64,000 bases of DNA from Cordylochernes scorpioides. Lineage: Eukaryota; Arthropoda; Arachnida; Pseudoscorpiones; Chernetidae. The position numbers and the translations under genes were made by a program. The notes below the pieces were generated by a model, which was given only the letters and a program-made list of their open reading frames with translations, searched no databases and had not been told where the DNA came from. The stretch lies in contig CP092865.1 of NCBI GenBank assembly GCA_030710605.1, positions 35,316,244 through 35,380,243 on the forward strand, written 5' to 3'. Positions 32,054-45,122 of the stretch are shown here, one piece after another. Positions within the stretch are counted from its first letter, which is position 1, and each line of letters begins with the position of its first letter.

Positions 32054-33316
32054 TAATTTGTATATATAAAAGAATTATACTAGCCCTCAATTAAATACGA
32101 CAAAAAAAAATTATCATCAAACTATTATTTAGTTATTATATATATACATCTTAATAAATATTGTTCGACATATTTTTTCTCTCTCTTATGTTTTAACTAT
32201 ATTGATCTTTAAAAAGCCTTTTTACTTGCAACATCAAAGTGCCTCATATAGTATCTCCACTATATTAACTTATTTTAGTTATTTCTTGTGTGTATATAGA
32301 ACGAATTATATTTTCGGAATTCAAGCCTATAAGAGTTTAAAATACTCAAAAGGTATTCAATGTGATATAATAATCATATAAAAATTTATATTAAAAATAC
32401 ACATTTCTCTGAAACTATTTCGCCGAAAAAATATTACGTTTTTATAACATATTAGATAATAAATAATTCTTCAATAGATATTTCTATCTTATTGATTGCC
32501 TAACTTTAGGTTTTACTGCAAACTAAATATATATTTTATACTCGAAATATAAGGATGAAATATTTTTTTTTCTTCATCGAAAAGCCGGTTTAATAAGTTT
32601 GAATGTTCGGCGAAGTTATAGAAAGAAACTTGGATGATCGACCTCCGAGTTAATTAAGATGTAAGATGTTTATTGATCACCAATTCCATAATCCCCATTT
32701 TAACTCCGATTGTTATCTGGAAATTTCCATTAATTTGATTCTTCATGGCTTTCCAGGGAACTCAGAGTTCCTTTATTGGATCATATTGGAGGTTCCAGCG
32801 GGAAGTGCCTTGAAAAGAATACATTTTAAAGAGGTTTGTATGAGATTGTTCTTTTCTAAATGCAGAATACTGATTTATATTATTCTCTCTAAAGTCTTTT
32901 GTTATTTAACATAAACTCTAAAAATAAAATCTACTATTATAAATAATATATATAAACAAAACGGCTTTCGAGGATTCCAAGGCTTGCTTACTAGTGTGGA
33001 ACTCATCCTCGGATATTGTAGATTTTATTTTCGATTTTACAAAAACTTAAAATGTATTAAAATTATGATGAAAGGCAAGATACTTAACCTCGGAATTCGT
33101 TTTGTTTATTATTCATAAATATTATAGAATATTTAGTTTTCGAATTTACAAAAACTTCAAATGTATTCAAATGATGAAGAAAGAAACTCATCTTTGGAAG
33201 CCATTTTTTATTATTTATATTTATCATAAACGGGTATAAAGAAAATTTCAAAAGATTATTTATTGATCACTGATTTTAAAATCCATGAAATAAAATATAA
33301 ACACAAGATATAATCG
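32054..33316. other. AT-rich spacer between duplicated segments
   Basis: The first 75 bp match 33540-33615. The rest has no recognisable gene. An 82-codon plus frame at 32666-32914 has no motif. Two related AT-rich blocks (GATTTTATTTTCGATTTTACAAAAACTT-like, near 33010 and 33130) suggest an old internal duplication. Confidence 0.4.
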
Positions 33317-33615
33317 CGTGTGGAAGCGGTGATATCCAACAATGGCGGCTACTCTGGCTACTGATTCTAGCAGGAACCACACTTCGCAGAAGTCTATAAA
33401 TTTAATCATTTGATACTTGGTCAACATGTTATCTACAAAATAAATTTTGTTGTGATATCTCTTGTCTTTCTTGGTGTTGCAATTTGGGTGGCCAGCAGTG
33501 TATATGTGCGTATATATAATTATTACTTAATTAATAATATAATTTGTATATAAAAATAATTTAACTAACCTTCTATTACATACGACAACAAAATATCATC
33601 ATCAAAGTATACACG
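33317..33615 (+). repeat. Second copy of the Tc1 3' end plus flank
   Basis: GCGTGTGG, then TCCAACAATGGCGGCTACTC through GTTGCAATTTGGGTGGCCAG, repeats 31035-31220. The flank then continues as 31222-31260 joined directly to 32054-32130. This shows the pre-insertion state of the Helitron locus. Confidence 0.8.
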
Positions 33616-33798
33616 AGAAAAAAGATTTAGAACGAATATTTTAAATATACAACTTCAGACTATATCCAATACAATGAAGAAACAATGAGAGACTTACCGA
33701 TGGTGAGCCTTTCCAGCGATTTCGCCATTATGATCACCCATACCATTCCAATATTTGTGGGGCCAATATTTCCGACATATATAGGAAATTGTGACAAT

Positions 33799-34090
33799 CC
33801 AGGATATATTTACCACATAAAGCTTCAGAATTCAGTTCATGGCTTGTGAACTGCGATGGTTTTTAAACCTTTAAACAAAAAAAGTCGTGACAAGCCAGGA
33901 TATATTCACTACGCAGAGTTTTAGAATTCAGTTCGTGGCTTGTGTGAATTGCGATGGCTTTGATGCCTTGAAACCCAAGGAGTTGTAACAAGCCAGGATA
34001 TGTTTACTACATAAAGTTTTAGAATTCAGTTCATGGCTTGTGTGAACTACGATGATTTTGAAACCTTGAACTCCAAGGAGTTGTGACCAA
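33799..34090 (+). repeat. Tandem repeat, three units of about 97 bp
   Basis: Units start CCAGGATAT at 33799, 33895 and 33993. All contain TTCAGTTCATGGCTTGTG (or one-base variants) and end near AGTTGTGAC. Units differ by scattered substitutions, so the array is not recent. It directly abuts the Helitron start at 34094. Confidence 0.85.
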
Positions 34091-34093
34091 AAC

Positions 34094-34816
34094 TCTATTA
34101 ATCCCTATTTATATAAAAGTCAGTGTATGTATGTATGTGTGTTTGTTCCTATTTCGGCTATACACGTCCACAATACGTAACTAATCTGGCTGATATTTTA
34201 AAAGTATATAGAGTAGAATCTGGAAAAACTTATAGTGAAAGTTTCAGGTCTCTATCCCGAATATTCTTCGAGTTATTTGCAAATTACGTTGCGAATTTGC
34301 ATTTTCGCTCGCAAGCAGCGCCTCTAGCGGTGAAGATGGGAAGTAATATCAGCAGACCTAATGTACATGTAAAACCTGTTTTGACAGGACATAGAGAAAA
34401 ATCTGGAAAATATATTCATCGGATTTTTAGCCAATAAAAAATAAAATTGACAGGTTCTGAGCAAAAATAGTTGTTTTTAGTCAGAAAATGATGATGACAA
34501 TATTGCTGTATCATGTTTGATTATCAGATACAAAATTATATTCGGGAAAATATTCCAAAAAGCAGAGACCACGGGTGAAACCAGTTCATTATTCTGTATG
34601 CAGGAACAAAATTCTAACAGAAAAACATTCATTCGAGCAGAAAACAAAAGCCAGATCATCTTTCTATAAAAATATCGCTTCTCAGACACAAAGTTTGGAG
34701 CGGGACGTTTCACAAGAGCGACATCCACGGCGCCAATTTATAATTGTAACGAATAGTATTTGAATAAAAACATTTAATCGGGTAAAACCTGGGCGTTGCC
34801 CGGGTCATTCGGCTAG
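34094..34816 (+). mobile_element. Non-autonomous Helitron, 723 bp
   Basis: 5' end TCTATTAATCCC followed by TATATAAAAGTCAGTGTATG; 3' end AACCTGGGCGTTGCCCGGGT, then CATTCGGCTAG at 34816, followed by T. The 5' 250 bp are shared with 17290-17646 and 60585-60915, and the 3' 130 bp with 16148-16290, 31925-32053 and 48248-48345. No coding sequence for transposition. The 104-codon frame at 34123-34437 is taken as incidental. Confidence 0.8.
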
Positions 34817-35426
34817 TTAACTATAAAATACTAACACCCTTTCAATTCTTCTACCTTGTTTGAAATAAAAGTGTATTGTCCTTTTTTTTATCCCTTTCCT
34901 ATCTTTTACTAAAAAATAAATATATCATCACTATAAATCTCTTCCTTTATTCATATATATCTATTAGAGTATGTCTAAATGACGGGTAAAAGACGATAAT
35001 AAAAGACGTTACGTTGTTAATTTTTTTTCTTGTTAAATTTTCTTTTTATTTTCAAAATTTCCTTTTTTTATTTTTAAAATAAAAACATTAATATAAACCT
35101 GATTCTAACCATTATAATAACTTTTATTACATTTTTCTCTCCTTAATAAGATATAAATATAATACATATAAACAACTATATGTTGTTTATATGTATTATA
35201 TTTAGATTTATTTATTTTTATATTTATTTATTATTTATATTTAATTTAGATTTAGCTTGCTAATCTAATAGAATTCCCTATTTATATCTAATATATTACT
35301 ATTATTACAAGTTTTAAATATAGTTCTGTCAATAAATATATCCATGTTAACTTACTCTATAATATCAACTTAATTTAAATTATATTTAAGATTTAAAATA
35401 TTTTATCGATAAACTTTATTATTTAC

Positions 35427-35481
<55 letters not shown>

Positions 35482-36700
35482 AGAAGTGATAAACAAGAAT
35501 AAATATTGCGTATCATTTAAGGTTATAGGATATTCATAGAGCAATTTATATAGCATTGTGTGCTTGTGATTTTGATCCTGTTTCCATAAATATTTTGTTT
35601 TGAAAAAAAGTACTATTACCAGAACTCGCCACAATCTTTCAGAGGTTGACCTGAAATTGAAAAAATAAGCAACTCAACATAGATCCTTGTAAACAGAAAC
35701 TGTCTTGTGTTTACATGAGGTAAATTTAAGTAAATAATTTCTATCCCAGGAATCTGAACGTTTACCCTTTATAAAAAGTGAAGTATTCACCAGTTATTGT
35801 TTTAAATCCAGCAAAACTCTCTCTCTTGCTAAGGAAGCATCACTCACTTTATTTCTCTCTGAATCACGATATTTTTATTCAAATGTTTTCTAAATCAGTG
35901 GTCTAAAACAAGGCGAACGACCATTGTGGAATAATGGACGCCGTCCAGACGGCTCGGGTGACGACTGTAAACAAACAAACCCCGGCGGCGCCAGCCGCCA
36001 ACAAAGGACTAGAACACGGCTTGGTCTCCTACCGACCAGTTGGGTGTTTTCCTCTGTCCTCTTAAGATGTATTAATGAATTTATTTAGAAGGAGACTTTT
36101 ACCCTCTCCTTTCTGCTATTTAGTGATCTTATTTAAATCCTTGCAACAGCCCACAAAGAATCATCACTGCGAATTCTTCTACCGAACTCGCACAGTGTTT
36201 TGTGAAACGACTACCCGACATTTCTACACAACCATTATGAGATTAGAACAAATTTTAATACATAAAATGACTGAGGCAATTTTATGGTCAAACCTCCCTA
36301 TCAATGTATCCTCTATTCATATTTGTTTCAAGAAAATATTAAGTTTTTTTCTAATTGCTATGAAAGGTTTTGGATTTACATAATTAAAAATACAGGCACT
36401 ATTCAGAGATCGGTTTTAATAACGAAACTTTTAATCAAAAGCCCTTCTGTTCTTACAATCATTTAATTTCAACCCCAAGAGCCTAGATATAAATATGATT
36501 AGCCAATCAATGCTGTTTTGTACCGCCGTATATTTTTTTCACATAGCCATTCTTCCATATTTCCCTGAACTTCGCAATTAATCAGAAAAACTCAATTAAT
36601 TCGAGCACACACACAAAGCATTAATTCTCAACAAACCTTTATTTCCATAACGAAGACAGAGAAAAAAAAAAGAGATCCACCGGGTGAGCTCCAATTTTCA
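34817..36700. other. AT-rich region with palindrome, (TA)n and a CpG-rich patch
   Basis: No gene is supported. 35156-35204 is an AT palindrome with 22-bp arms (ATAATACATATAAACAAC and complement around TATAT). 35432-35478 is an uninterrupted (TA)n run of about 23 units. 35905-36040 is locally GC/CpG-rich (GGCGAACGACC, CCCCGGCGGCGCCAGCCGCC) and could be a transcription start region, with no exon that I can prove. Confidence 0.45.
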
Positions 36701-39080
36701 ATTAATAACCTCCTCAGCTGTGGTTGTGAGTCACTCCTTCTCTCATTATTTATGTATGGATATTTCGGTCCCGTGCGAGGATGACCTCACTGCGACAACT
36801 TCTGACCATCTGAGGCCTTAATGGGATGGCTTGGAAATGATGTGGGGCTTTCTCATCTTCCTTTTTACACGGGGAGGTGGTCATCGATCTGGAGAAATTG
36901 GATAATAACGTAGCGCGAGGATATAACGGTGAAAGCTCTCTAGAATAGAATCGAAGGGACGTGGAATATTTCAATTATATTTATAGTGTTTATACATATA
37001 TGTCATAATTTGTATAATATCAAAGATTTATAATTTATTTTCGCCAAAATAAATATGTATATATGTTAAGCTTGTGTTAAAATGTAAATATTGAAATTCA
37101 TCCATCTATAAAAAGTGTACAATTAACGTGGCAGACATCGCGGGTGAATGCTACGGCACATCGCGAGTGCGCTACTCATTAGCTGGAACTAATTCTTGGG
37201 AATTGTGAGCATAACGGTTTCACCCTTCCATTAGATCACGACATATATATGTTATATTATTTTGTAAAGAATAGAAATTATTAGCTGTGCTTTCGGCAAA
37301 TATTAGCCTTTAGCCAATGGATTTCAGACTTTACCTTTTGAAAAAAACAAACAATAAAATCAATATAAATCACAATTTACTTTGATTGTGCTGATGAAAA
37401 TTGATAAAATATAGTTTAAGGAAAGTGTAATAACTGACTTGAGGAGTAAATAAAAACAAGATTTAATCAAGTATTTACATATTTAGAAAATGTTTTGTGC
37501 CGGCCAAAGAAAACAATAACAACGAATTTATATAATTCAAAGCGGCGCTCTCTGGTAGCCTATTATACAGGCCTGTTCTAGAACAAATACTTCGAAAGAA
37601 AATTTAGAAATTAAATATATATGTGGCCGCCGTGAGACCTAGCACTGAGCGGGCCTCTCCGAAAATATCCACTGTAACCTAACTAACTGTCAACATCCGG
37701 ACCAACGCCCCTTCTTTTTCCCTCTCTGGATCCCCCGGGTGTCCGGTGGCAAGCTGGTGTCACTTTGAGACGACTAGAAAAGACGTCTTACTTTATTACT
37801 TACATATCACATTGTTTAAATTACGATATATAATGTTTCACTATGAAAGGTTTCTTTTTAAGAAGTTTCAATTGGAGGGACTGAGAGAATTCTTTCCGTT
37901 ATTCATAATTCCCTAGAATTCTGACACAGATTCTCTGAGACCTTTGAATGAGAAATTTTTAAAATATATCTATGGGCTATAAAACGAGGTTGTTATGCGA
38001 TGCCTGTAAATAAATTTTGAAGGTACTGCTTCTTCTTTATCAATTTAATTGCATATAAAAATTGGTCAAAATATTTTTTGATGGCATACACAATCTTTAA
38101 TTAACAAATTAAAAAGAAATAACAGTTAATACTTATTTATTAGAAAAAGCGAACTCTCAAGCAAAGACGCTCTTCTACTGGCTTATCAAAGTCAAGTGTA
38201 GAAATACAGAGTGTTTGTAAAAGACAAATGTTCACCTGCACACGCACGGTACATAACGGAATCAGAACTTTAAAATCCTTTTAAAATATTCATAATCCTA
38301 CATATTTGCATTTTACAATTATAAATCGGGGTTATATGTACATATATAACAATTTCTTTGTATTACTAAATCAGGAGTAGGGATGACTTTTATGTAATGG
38401 GAACATATTTGTTCTCATAAATCTTAACACTTCAAGGTAACTTAAATTTCTTGTTAGAGCTATTGTAATTTTTGGATAGATGGGATTATATACAGTGTTA
38501 TTCTTTAGTGTGTGTATTTTCGTGTGAAATTTTCATAATGGCATCTGACGACTGACATATGGACAAACCAGCTAGATTTTCAACTGAAAAATGTTAGCGA
38601 GTTAAAGCTTGATTTTTGGAGCGAATAAACCTGTAGACCTCAATGGATGAAGAAATCCAAAGGAATAATTGAAATGTGTGTTTGTTTGGCCGCTGTCGTA
38701 GAATGATTGAAATATTTCCGCTGATCAACCTGAGTCAGATTAGCCAAATATTTTATTGCATTTTTTCAATTTTTCTGATAATATCTATATCCTGTGATGA
38801 TTCGCATGGATTCGGAAAGCAATGATATATATGTCCATTCTTAGATTATTAAACTGTCATCATTACCTTCTCCTGGTACAAATTTGGCTTCGGGAAGTGT
38901 TTGGAGCTACATCCTGGTCCAATCATTGCACTAAACGTCGCCAATTGTCATTGAGAGTCCACTTCTCGTCCTAATTTACAACAGGTTCGAGAAACTGATC
39001 GTTCTTGTTGCGTAGAAATAGCGCTTACGGAAATTTGAAAAAGGCGATTTTACTAATTTTTACTTAATTCGTGTCTTATC
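36701..39080. other. Gene-free region, no assigned element
   Basis: No intact coding frame. A 74-codon minus frame at 36750-36974 in a GC-richer patch, and a mixed patch at 37540-37760, lack recognisable motifs. 38500-39000 looks like old transposon sequence but I cannot name it. Confidence 0.4.
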
Positions 39081-39109
39081 CATTTTTCGAGATTTGTCAT
39101 CTTTATACT

Positions 39110-39290
39110 TGATTATAATAACGAAATATTTAGGGTGTTAGACGTTGAGTTCCTCGCCCTCTTTAGTATATTGTGTGTGCGTCTGCTCCGATTATTGCTT
39201 CAATTGATCGGTGTCAATTTTGATGAAACAATATTGATTGATCAAACATTCACTCCGGAAGAACCCGGGCGAAGCCGAACATTTGCCTAG
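39110..39290 (+). mobile_element. Helitron 3' end of a second type
   Basis: Sequence ending GAACCCGGGCGAAGCCGAAC, then ATTTGCCTAG at 39290. The expected hairpin (CCCGGGCGAAGCCCGGG) is damaged on its right arm. The 5' end is not located. Position and motif fit a decayed Helitron terminus. Confidence 0.45.
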
Positions 39291-39299
39291 CTTTAAATA

Positions 39300-40180
39300 T
39301 AAGGTTGGGTCAATAAGCAATGCACAATCACTCCTAGCAAAAGATATAAACAATTTATTATCATAAAATAAATGTTTCCTGGTGGATAAAACACTATACA
39401 TTTTATATCTGCAATCAGAATTGATTTATCTTTCTATTTTTCAAATATGGAGTCTAATGTGAACACAAGAATCCGACAACGGTCGGTGACCGAGTTCCTC
39501 TTTAAGTCTGACGACATTTCAGCCACAAAAATTCCTTCAAAACTTCAGCCAGTATATGGAAATGAACATTGGATAGAAGCACTAAACAGAGATGGGTTCA
39601 GCGCTTCCAGAAAAGTGACTTTGATTTTCATGACAAAAATAAGCCAGGTAAACCTTCAACTGTCACAACAGACCAAAATTTGGCTTTTGTTGAGGAATGG
39701 TTAAGAATAACAGGACAATAACGACATATAAATTGATGAAAAACTTTCAATCTCTAAAGGAAGTGTTCTTAAACTACTTTCAGATCTTGGCTATCGAAAA
39801 TTGTGCTCAAAATGGGTGCCAAAGCTTTTAACACGAGAAATGATGCAAACTCGGAAAGATTATTGTTTAAACCTCATCGAATCTTACCCAGGACCAGCTT
39901 CTGTGGCCTTTAAAGGATTCATAACGTGTGATGAGACTTGTTTTTATCATTTTGACCCTTCTTCAAAGCGCCAATCAATGCAATGGACCAATGAAATTTC
40001 TCCAGTCAAGAAAAACCAAGGCTTTTCCTTTCCAAAGATAAAATCATGATCACGGTCTTTAGGGACCAAGGTGGGCTCATATTCATGGACATTCTTGAAA
40101 AAAACAACTTACATCAACAAAGAAGGATATTGTAAATCATTAGAAAAGCTAAAAGGAGCCATTTCCACAGTTACAGTATA
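39300..40180 (+). pseudogene. Mariner-family transposase pseudogene M4 (3'-truncated)
   Basis: A mariner-like terminus (AAGGTTGGGTCAATAAGCAA, 39301) precedes ATG at 39447. The N-terminal frame has the SETMAR-type pattern (TEFLFKSDDISATKI, then YGNEHW). After stops, 39801-40049 reads KWVPKLLTREMMQTRKDYC, then the first catalytic aspartate in FITCDETCFYHFDPSSKRQS. A third frame near 40040-40100 continues with FRDQGGLIFMDILEKNN. Sequence after about 40180 is unrelated, so the second and third aspartates and the 3' terminus are missing. Confidence 0.75.
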
Positions 40181-42020
40181 AAATTCTTAAACAATGTATA
40201 CATGCTTACAATACAACATTCTCGAACTACACACATGTCCTCGCAAGAAACCTCAACTTACGGATTCCATTTTGTCAAATATACTTAAAATTGAATGAAG
40301 TTGTTTAATAAATGATCCAGCAAAAAGAATGAAAATATCTAACTTAATGATTGAAAAATTAAAAAATGAAGATTTTAATTCTAATTTCAGAGAATCATTT
40401 GAAAATTCAAAAATAACAAAATTGATATAAATACATTTTAATAATATACAATTTCCACGGGGAATGGTGACTTTACAGTAAAGAAGAATATATATAATTT
40501 AACAAGTCCAGCAGAATCTATCTCACCTATTGAGAGCCTAAACTACACTAATAAATTGAAATTTCTAGCTTTACTTTGTATAGTTTATTATTCGAACTCG
40601 AAATCTAGAGATTTGTGAATTATATTTATTTAAAGAAACGTATCCCCGGAAATCTGATATTCATTCACCTGACATTTTTACAAGGGATTATATTATTGAA
40701 TATGTAAATGTGTTACTCCCAATGTGACCAATATAATGACCTACATTTTATAAAAATTGGTAGAATTAAATTGTTTAGAGAAACGATCAAAACAAAACCA
40801 CTATATCTGGCGGTCAATAGGTACTCATGTTCGAATTCAAAACGTATTTTTTTTAAATTAAATTTTTTATTTTCAACATAGAGTCCTATTTTAGGGATAT
40901 TTATCGATTTTTCCAATGATTTAAAAATCTGACCTTTAGTACAAACAATTAATCAATACTGGGTACCCATCTGTACTACGGAATTGTTTTGAAGACCCCC
41001 TGCGTTCTCATAAATTGAACAAGCTCATCGAATCCCCACAACATAACAAAGTTCGACCGCGATGATATAAATTTTAACACGCAAGTCTCCTAAACGATTA
41101 CAATATTGTGTACACGCACCCTCGACAGATTTTCAATAAAATTAGGTCACAAAAAGGAGGTAGCCAATCGATTACATCGATTTTCAATATTTTGAAGCTA
41201 TTTCTGTGACAGACAAGTGCCTCGCTAAACACGCACAAGTTAGACCTGTCTATTACATTAGAAGGGATTATTTAAAATGTCTAAATCCCCGCATTTAGAA
41301 CTGTGTTGGGTCAACTGAAGAATTTTCGAGGTGAACTACTGCGAGAATTATTTCTACACTTTTATATATGGTTTGTTCACAGTAGTTTTATGTGAATAGC
41401 TATTTTTACATGAATTCACTTCATTATTGTTTCTTATATGCAAATTTTCAATGTTTTTTGTGGAATGATGGCCTACACAATTTGCTTCTATTTTTGGAAT
41501 ATTTCAGGTTATCGTTCGCAGACGAACAAATAACCGTTTTTAATTTATTTATATGCATACACACACACTTAGATATATTTTCTATGCATATAAACAATTC
41601 ATATAAGAAATATTAATATAAAAAATATTTTGTTGATTCTGTTGACGTTGTGTGGCGCTGAGTTTGTTGTTGACACATATAAATATATTATATAACCTTG
41701 ATAAATATTGGCGTTCAGCCAACTGAAATATTGGAAAAATAAATGATATTTTGATCTAATATATGCCTTTTTATTTAAATAAAAATATATACACATATAT
41801 AGAATATATACATGAATATAATATATACAAAATGTATACATATTTGGGTATATACAAGAATATATACACGGATATCATATCACACAAATGCATTAATATT
41901 CGTGAATCTTATGCATACCACACTAATATTTAAAAATAAAATATTGTATGTTAGAATTGTAATAGTAACATAGTGCGAAAATATAAATACATTTTTAATT
42001 CGTTCAGTTTATTTTTAATA
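40181..42020. other. AT-rich DNA, no gene seen
   Basis: Contains the 40560-40690 repeat shared with 17852-17990 and a low-complexity TATACA-rich stretch at 41760-41880. No supported coding sequence. Confidence 0.4.
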
Positions 42021-43291
42021 TACAGTGTGGCCCATAAGTCCCGAAACCCTTTATTTTTTAAATTAAAAATTAAAAGGAAAATTATAATAAGAATCTATAA
42101 CTATTTTATTTTAGGTAATTGATTAAAGTTATTTTCACAATATATTTAAATTTAATAGTTATTCAAAATGTCCTCCATTATCTCTTCAAAACTCAATCTA
42201 AGTCTTTTAGAGACACATTGACAAACACAAGCACGTAAATCCGCATCAATAAGATTGATTTCTTCTTTTAGTGCACTTTTGATTTGCACTAAAGTCTTGG
42301 TTTTTAGATGATAAACTTTATCTTTTGAATAATCCCACAAAAATAAATCTGTCGGAGTAAGATTAGGTGAACGCGTTGCCAATCAATGGGTCCACGGCGC
42401 CCCATCCATTTGTGAGGTAACCTGTCATTGAGAAATGTTCTCGGGTGGGCAGGTGCACCTTCCTACATGAAGTAAAAGTTTTTTTCCAACCAATTTTAGC
42501 TGCATAAATTCCTCCAACATTTTCAAATGATGCTCACCATTTACTTTTTCATCGAAAATGTAAGTTCCGATTATTCTTTCCGAACAAATTCCACCTCAAA
42601 TACTCAGGCCTGGGGAATTAATATCCTTCTCAATTATTACCTTTGGATTTTCTGAAGCCCAATAGACACAATTATGTCGATTTACATGACCAGTCAATTT
42701 AAAAATAGCCTCACCAGTCCTCATTATTCGATTAGGCAATTTTTCAAAATTTTTGATCATTTCAAGCATTTAAAAATAAAATTCCATTCTTCTATCCCAA
42801 TCATCTTCGTGAAGTGCATGAATTAATTAAAAAATATAGGGCTTATATAACAAGACCATTTACCATTATTTGGATGGAGTGTCTGGGTATTTTTAGCTCT
42901 TGATACATCCTCCTTGTTGATTTTTGAAAACTAGTTTCTAAAGATGTTTTTACTAGGTTTATATTAGTTTCACAGGTAGAAGAGTGTGGTCTTCCTGATC
43001 TAGGGAGATCTTCCACAGTACCGGTAGTTTCTAAATTTTCAATTATTCTTGTTACGCTCAATTTAGAAGGTGCAGAAGACTCTGAATGCTCGACATCGTA
43101 GAGTTGTGAAACTACCATGTTTTTAAAAGGTTTTGAAATTTTATTTCTTTCTTTAATATCGAGGGATGACATTTTCTGAATTAAACTTAGATGGAACCTG
43201 AACACACACATATGTCGATTATACAAATATTATAAATAATTTATTAGATTATTTTTTTAAAATGGTATGGGGACTTACGGGCTACCCTATA
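42021..43291 (-). mobile_element. Mariner-superfamily element M5 (full length)
   Basis: Left terminus CAGTGTGGCCCATAAGTCCC and right terminus GGACTTACGGGCTACCCTAT are imperfect inverted copies, with TA at both tips. Length 1.27 kb. The broken transposase is on the minus strand. This is a different lineage from M1-M4. Confidence 0.8.
42152..43226 (-). pseudogene. Mariner-superfamily transposase pseudogene (M5)
   Basis: Start probably at the MSSLDIKERN methionine near 43172. The helix-turn-helix part at 42843-43226 includes SVTRIIENLETTGTVEDLPR followed by SGRPHS, the usual linker. Minus-strand reading through 42400-42840 gives FKLTGHVNRHNCVYWASENP, a QMDGAPWTH second-aspartate motif, and then 42152-42382 with RSPNLTPTDLFLWDYSKDKV (third aspartate). 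Stops and frameshifts lie near 42770, 42590 and 42420. The motifs fit a mariner group with the PDLTPxDFFLWG signature. Inactive. Confidence 0.8.
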
Positions 43292-44582
43292 TATTTATAT
43301 ATTTTAGGAGATACAATAAAAGTTATTGATAATTTAGTGGGCTTAACAAGTTTCTCTTTTAGTGTGTTCTCCGGAAAATTCTAGATTAGCATGTGTCATA
43401 TTTTGGTCGTTTCTTCAAATCTTCTGGTCTTAGTCACATTTAAATTTCGAAAGTCAGATTTATATGTCTCAACATCATATTGCCATGTCCCGCAAGTGAC
43501 ATTTCACCCAGGAAAACACGAGTTACATATCTCACTTGCATTTTATAATCTAAGTTATGAGAGACAATAGAATATACTTTATATCTCCAATTTTGAAATC
43601 CAAATTTAATATTTAAAAGTATTATAATCCCAGAGAATCAATAAAATAAATTTAGATAAACACTTTTATATGCATCAGATAGAAGAATAACAGAGAGGTA
43701 ATAAGAGATTTATAGGAATTTCAAAATTTATTTTCACAGAAATAGTGTTAAAAAACTTTATAAAGGAGTTGTTCTGGATCTTATATGATCAGATCCTTTT
43801 TTTTTTTAATTCGTAATCTTGAAATATTGAAAATTCACCAACAGATGCTTTGAGGTTTGATCATCAAAGCCACTTAAACATCTCGAATCCTACATTACAT
43901 AAATTATTTTAAAAGCCCTTAAAGTTTCCATTATTTGTCATAATCTCTGTGCTGTCAAAATTAGGTCGAAATTATTTTGGAATACTTTATTGAAAAAAAC
44001 TTTGGAATGTGTCGTGCTATTTTTAAATATCGATATTCTGGATTTTATAAAGGTTACAATTAAGTAGAAGATATTTGAATCAAAATTTGATAAAAAGGTA
44101 AATTTTTATAACAAACCGATATATTTCTGCTTTAGATAATGGTATTATGTAACCTAGAGGATATTTCACGACAGATCTCTGAACATAAGTCCTGGCAAGA
44201 AAAATGCGCTGTAGATTAAGATAATGCCTGAAAATATTTTGTAAGGCTATTCTACAATTTCGTTTGAGAAAATTTATTTTCTATAGTTTTAATTATTTTC
44301 TTTTCACACATATTATCCAAAGACACAGTGTCTAACAAATACTCTGACAGATATCACGAGTTGTCTTTTATAAGTTTATAGAAGCTAAACATGAATACTA
44401 ACGCCGGTGTAATTTTTTCGATTCATTTTTAGGACAAATAATAGGACGCATAATAGGACAAATTTTACTGATCTCTGAATATGGCATCACCCTGAAAAAT
44501 GCCCACCTTTTTTCGTATATATTCAAATAAATTCTTATATATTTATTACCTTCATTTAAAAAAAAATAGTTTTATGGTGTTT
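43292..44582. other. AT-rich DNA, no gene seen
   Basis: No supported coding region or element end. Confidence 0.4.
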
Positions 44583-44604
44583 CTATTTGCATAAAAAAAG
44601 TATT

Positions 44605-44665
44605 ATGTAAAATGGAGCATAGATGTGTATGTGTAGCGCGATATATTTGAACGGTAGTAAACAAA
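44605..44665 (+). repeat. Short dispersed repeat, pair with 45073-45122
   Basis: GGAGCATAGATGTGTATG, then GTAGCGCG, then AACAAACATG occur here and at 45076-45120 in the same order, one on each side of the candidate exon. Confidence 0.55.
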
Positions 44666-44696
44666 CATGACACGCCATGATTACAGGGTTCCTTAA

Positions 44697-44883
44697 TGCA
44701 TCAATTATGTGAATTTGTCCATTTTCCGTCAAAACATACACAACCCTTTGCGTGCGCAATACAAGAAATTGTTTGTAGTCTGTCAGATCTGATTCAGTGA
44801 GTTGTCTACCATCAAAGCATTGGTATTTTTGAGAGAAACCAAATCCCTCGGATAAGCTGTTCATTATCCGTAAGCATCCTAGA
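44697..44883 (-). CDS. Candidate host exon, unknown protein
   Basis: Minus-strand frame with ordinary, non-repetitive protein composition: LRIMNSLSEGFGFSQKYQCF, DGRQLTESDLTDYKQF and LVLRTQRVVYVLTENGQIHI, ending IDALRNP. It is bounded upstream by TTCTAG/GATGC (possible acceptor, near 44883) and downstream by CCT/GTAATC (possible donor, near 44697). After the donor the frame runs into AT-rich sequence. I do not recognise the protein. It is not like any transposase here. It could equally be a degraded domesticated or retroelement frame. Confidence 0.35.
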
Positions 44884-45122
44884 ACTGATCAGGTTGCCCG
44901 AGATGACTCGTTGAATATTTTACATTTTTCAGAAAAGTTTTCTTACTGGAGAATGGAAGCTGGGAAAAGCGTGTGTGTGGTAACATATTTGATTTGTTAT
45001 ATTACAGAAAAAAGATGTATTTATATATTTTGCGTTTATTTTTATATGAAATTGATAATTTTTTTCCCAAAAAAGGAGCATAGATGTGTATGAGTAGCGC
45101 GGAATAGAGTGAACAAACATGG

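Noticed and set aside
31261..34090. CRISPR-like array
   Set aside because: The repeats are long, adjacent units without unique spacers, in a eukaryotic transposon setting.
34123..34437. 104-codon frame as a gene
   Set aside because: It lies wholly inside a non-autonomous Helitron, and the other copies (17290-17646, 60585-60915) do not keep the frame.
35905..36040. CpG-rich patch as a gene promoter
   Set aside because: No TATA or initiator with a following exon could be supported, so it is only mentioned within the region entry.
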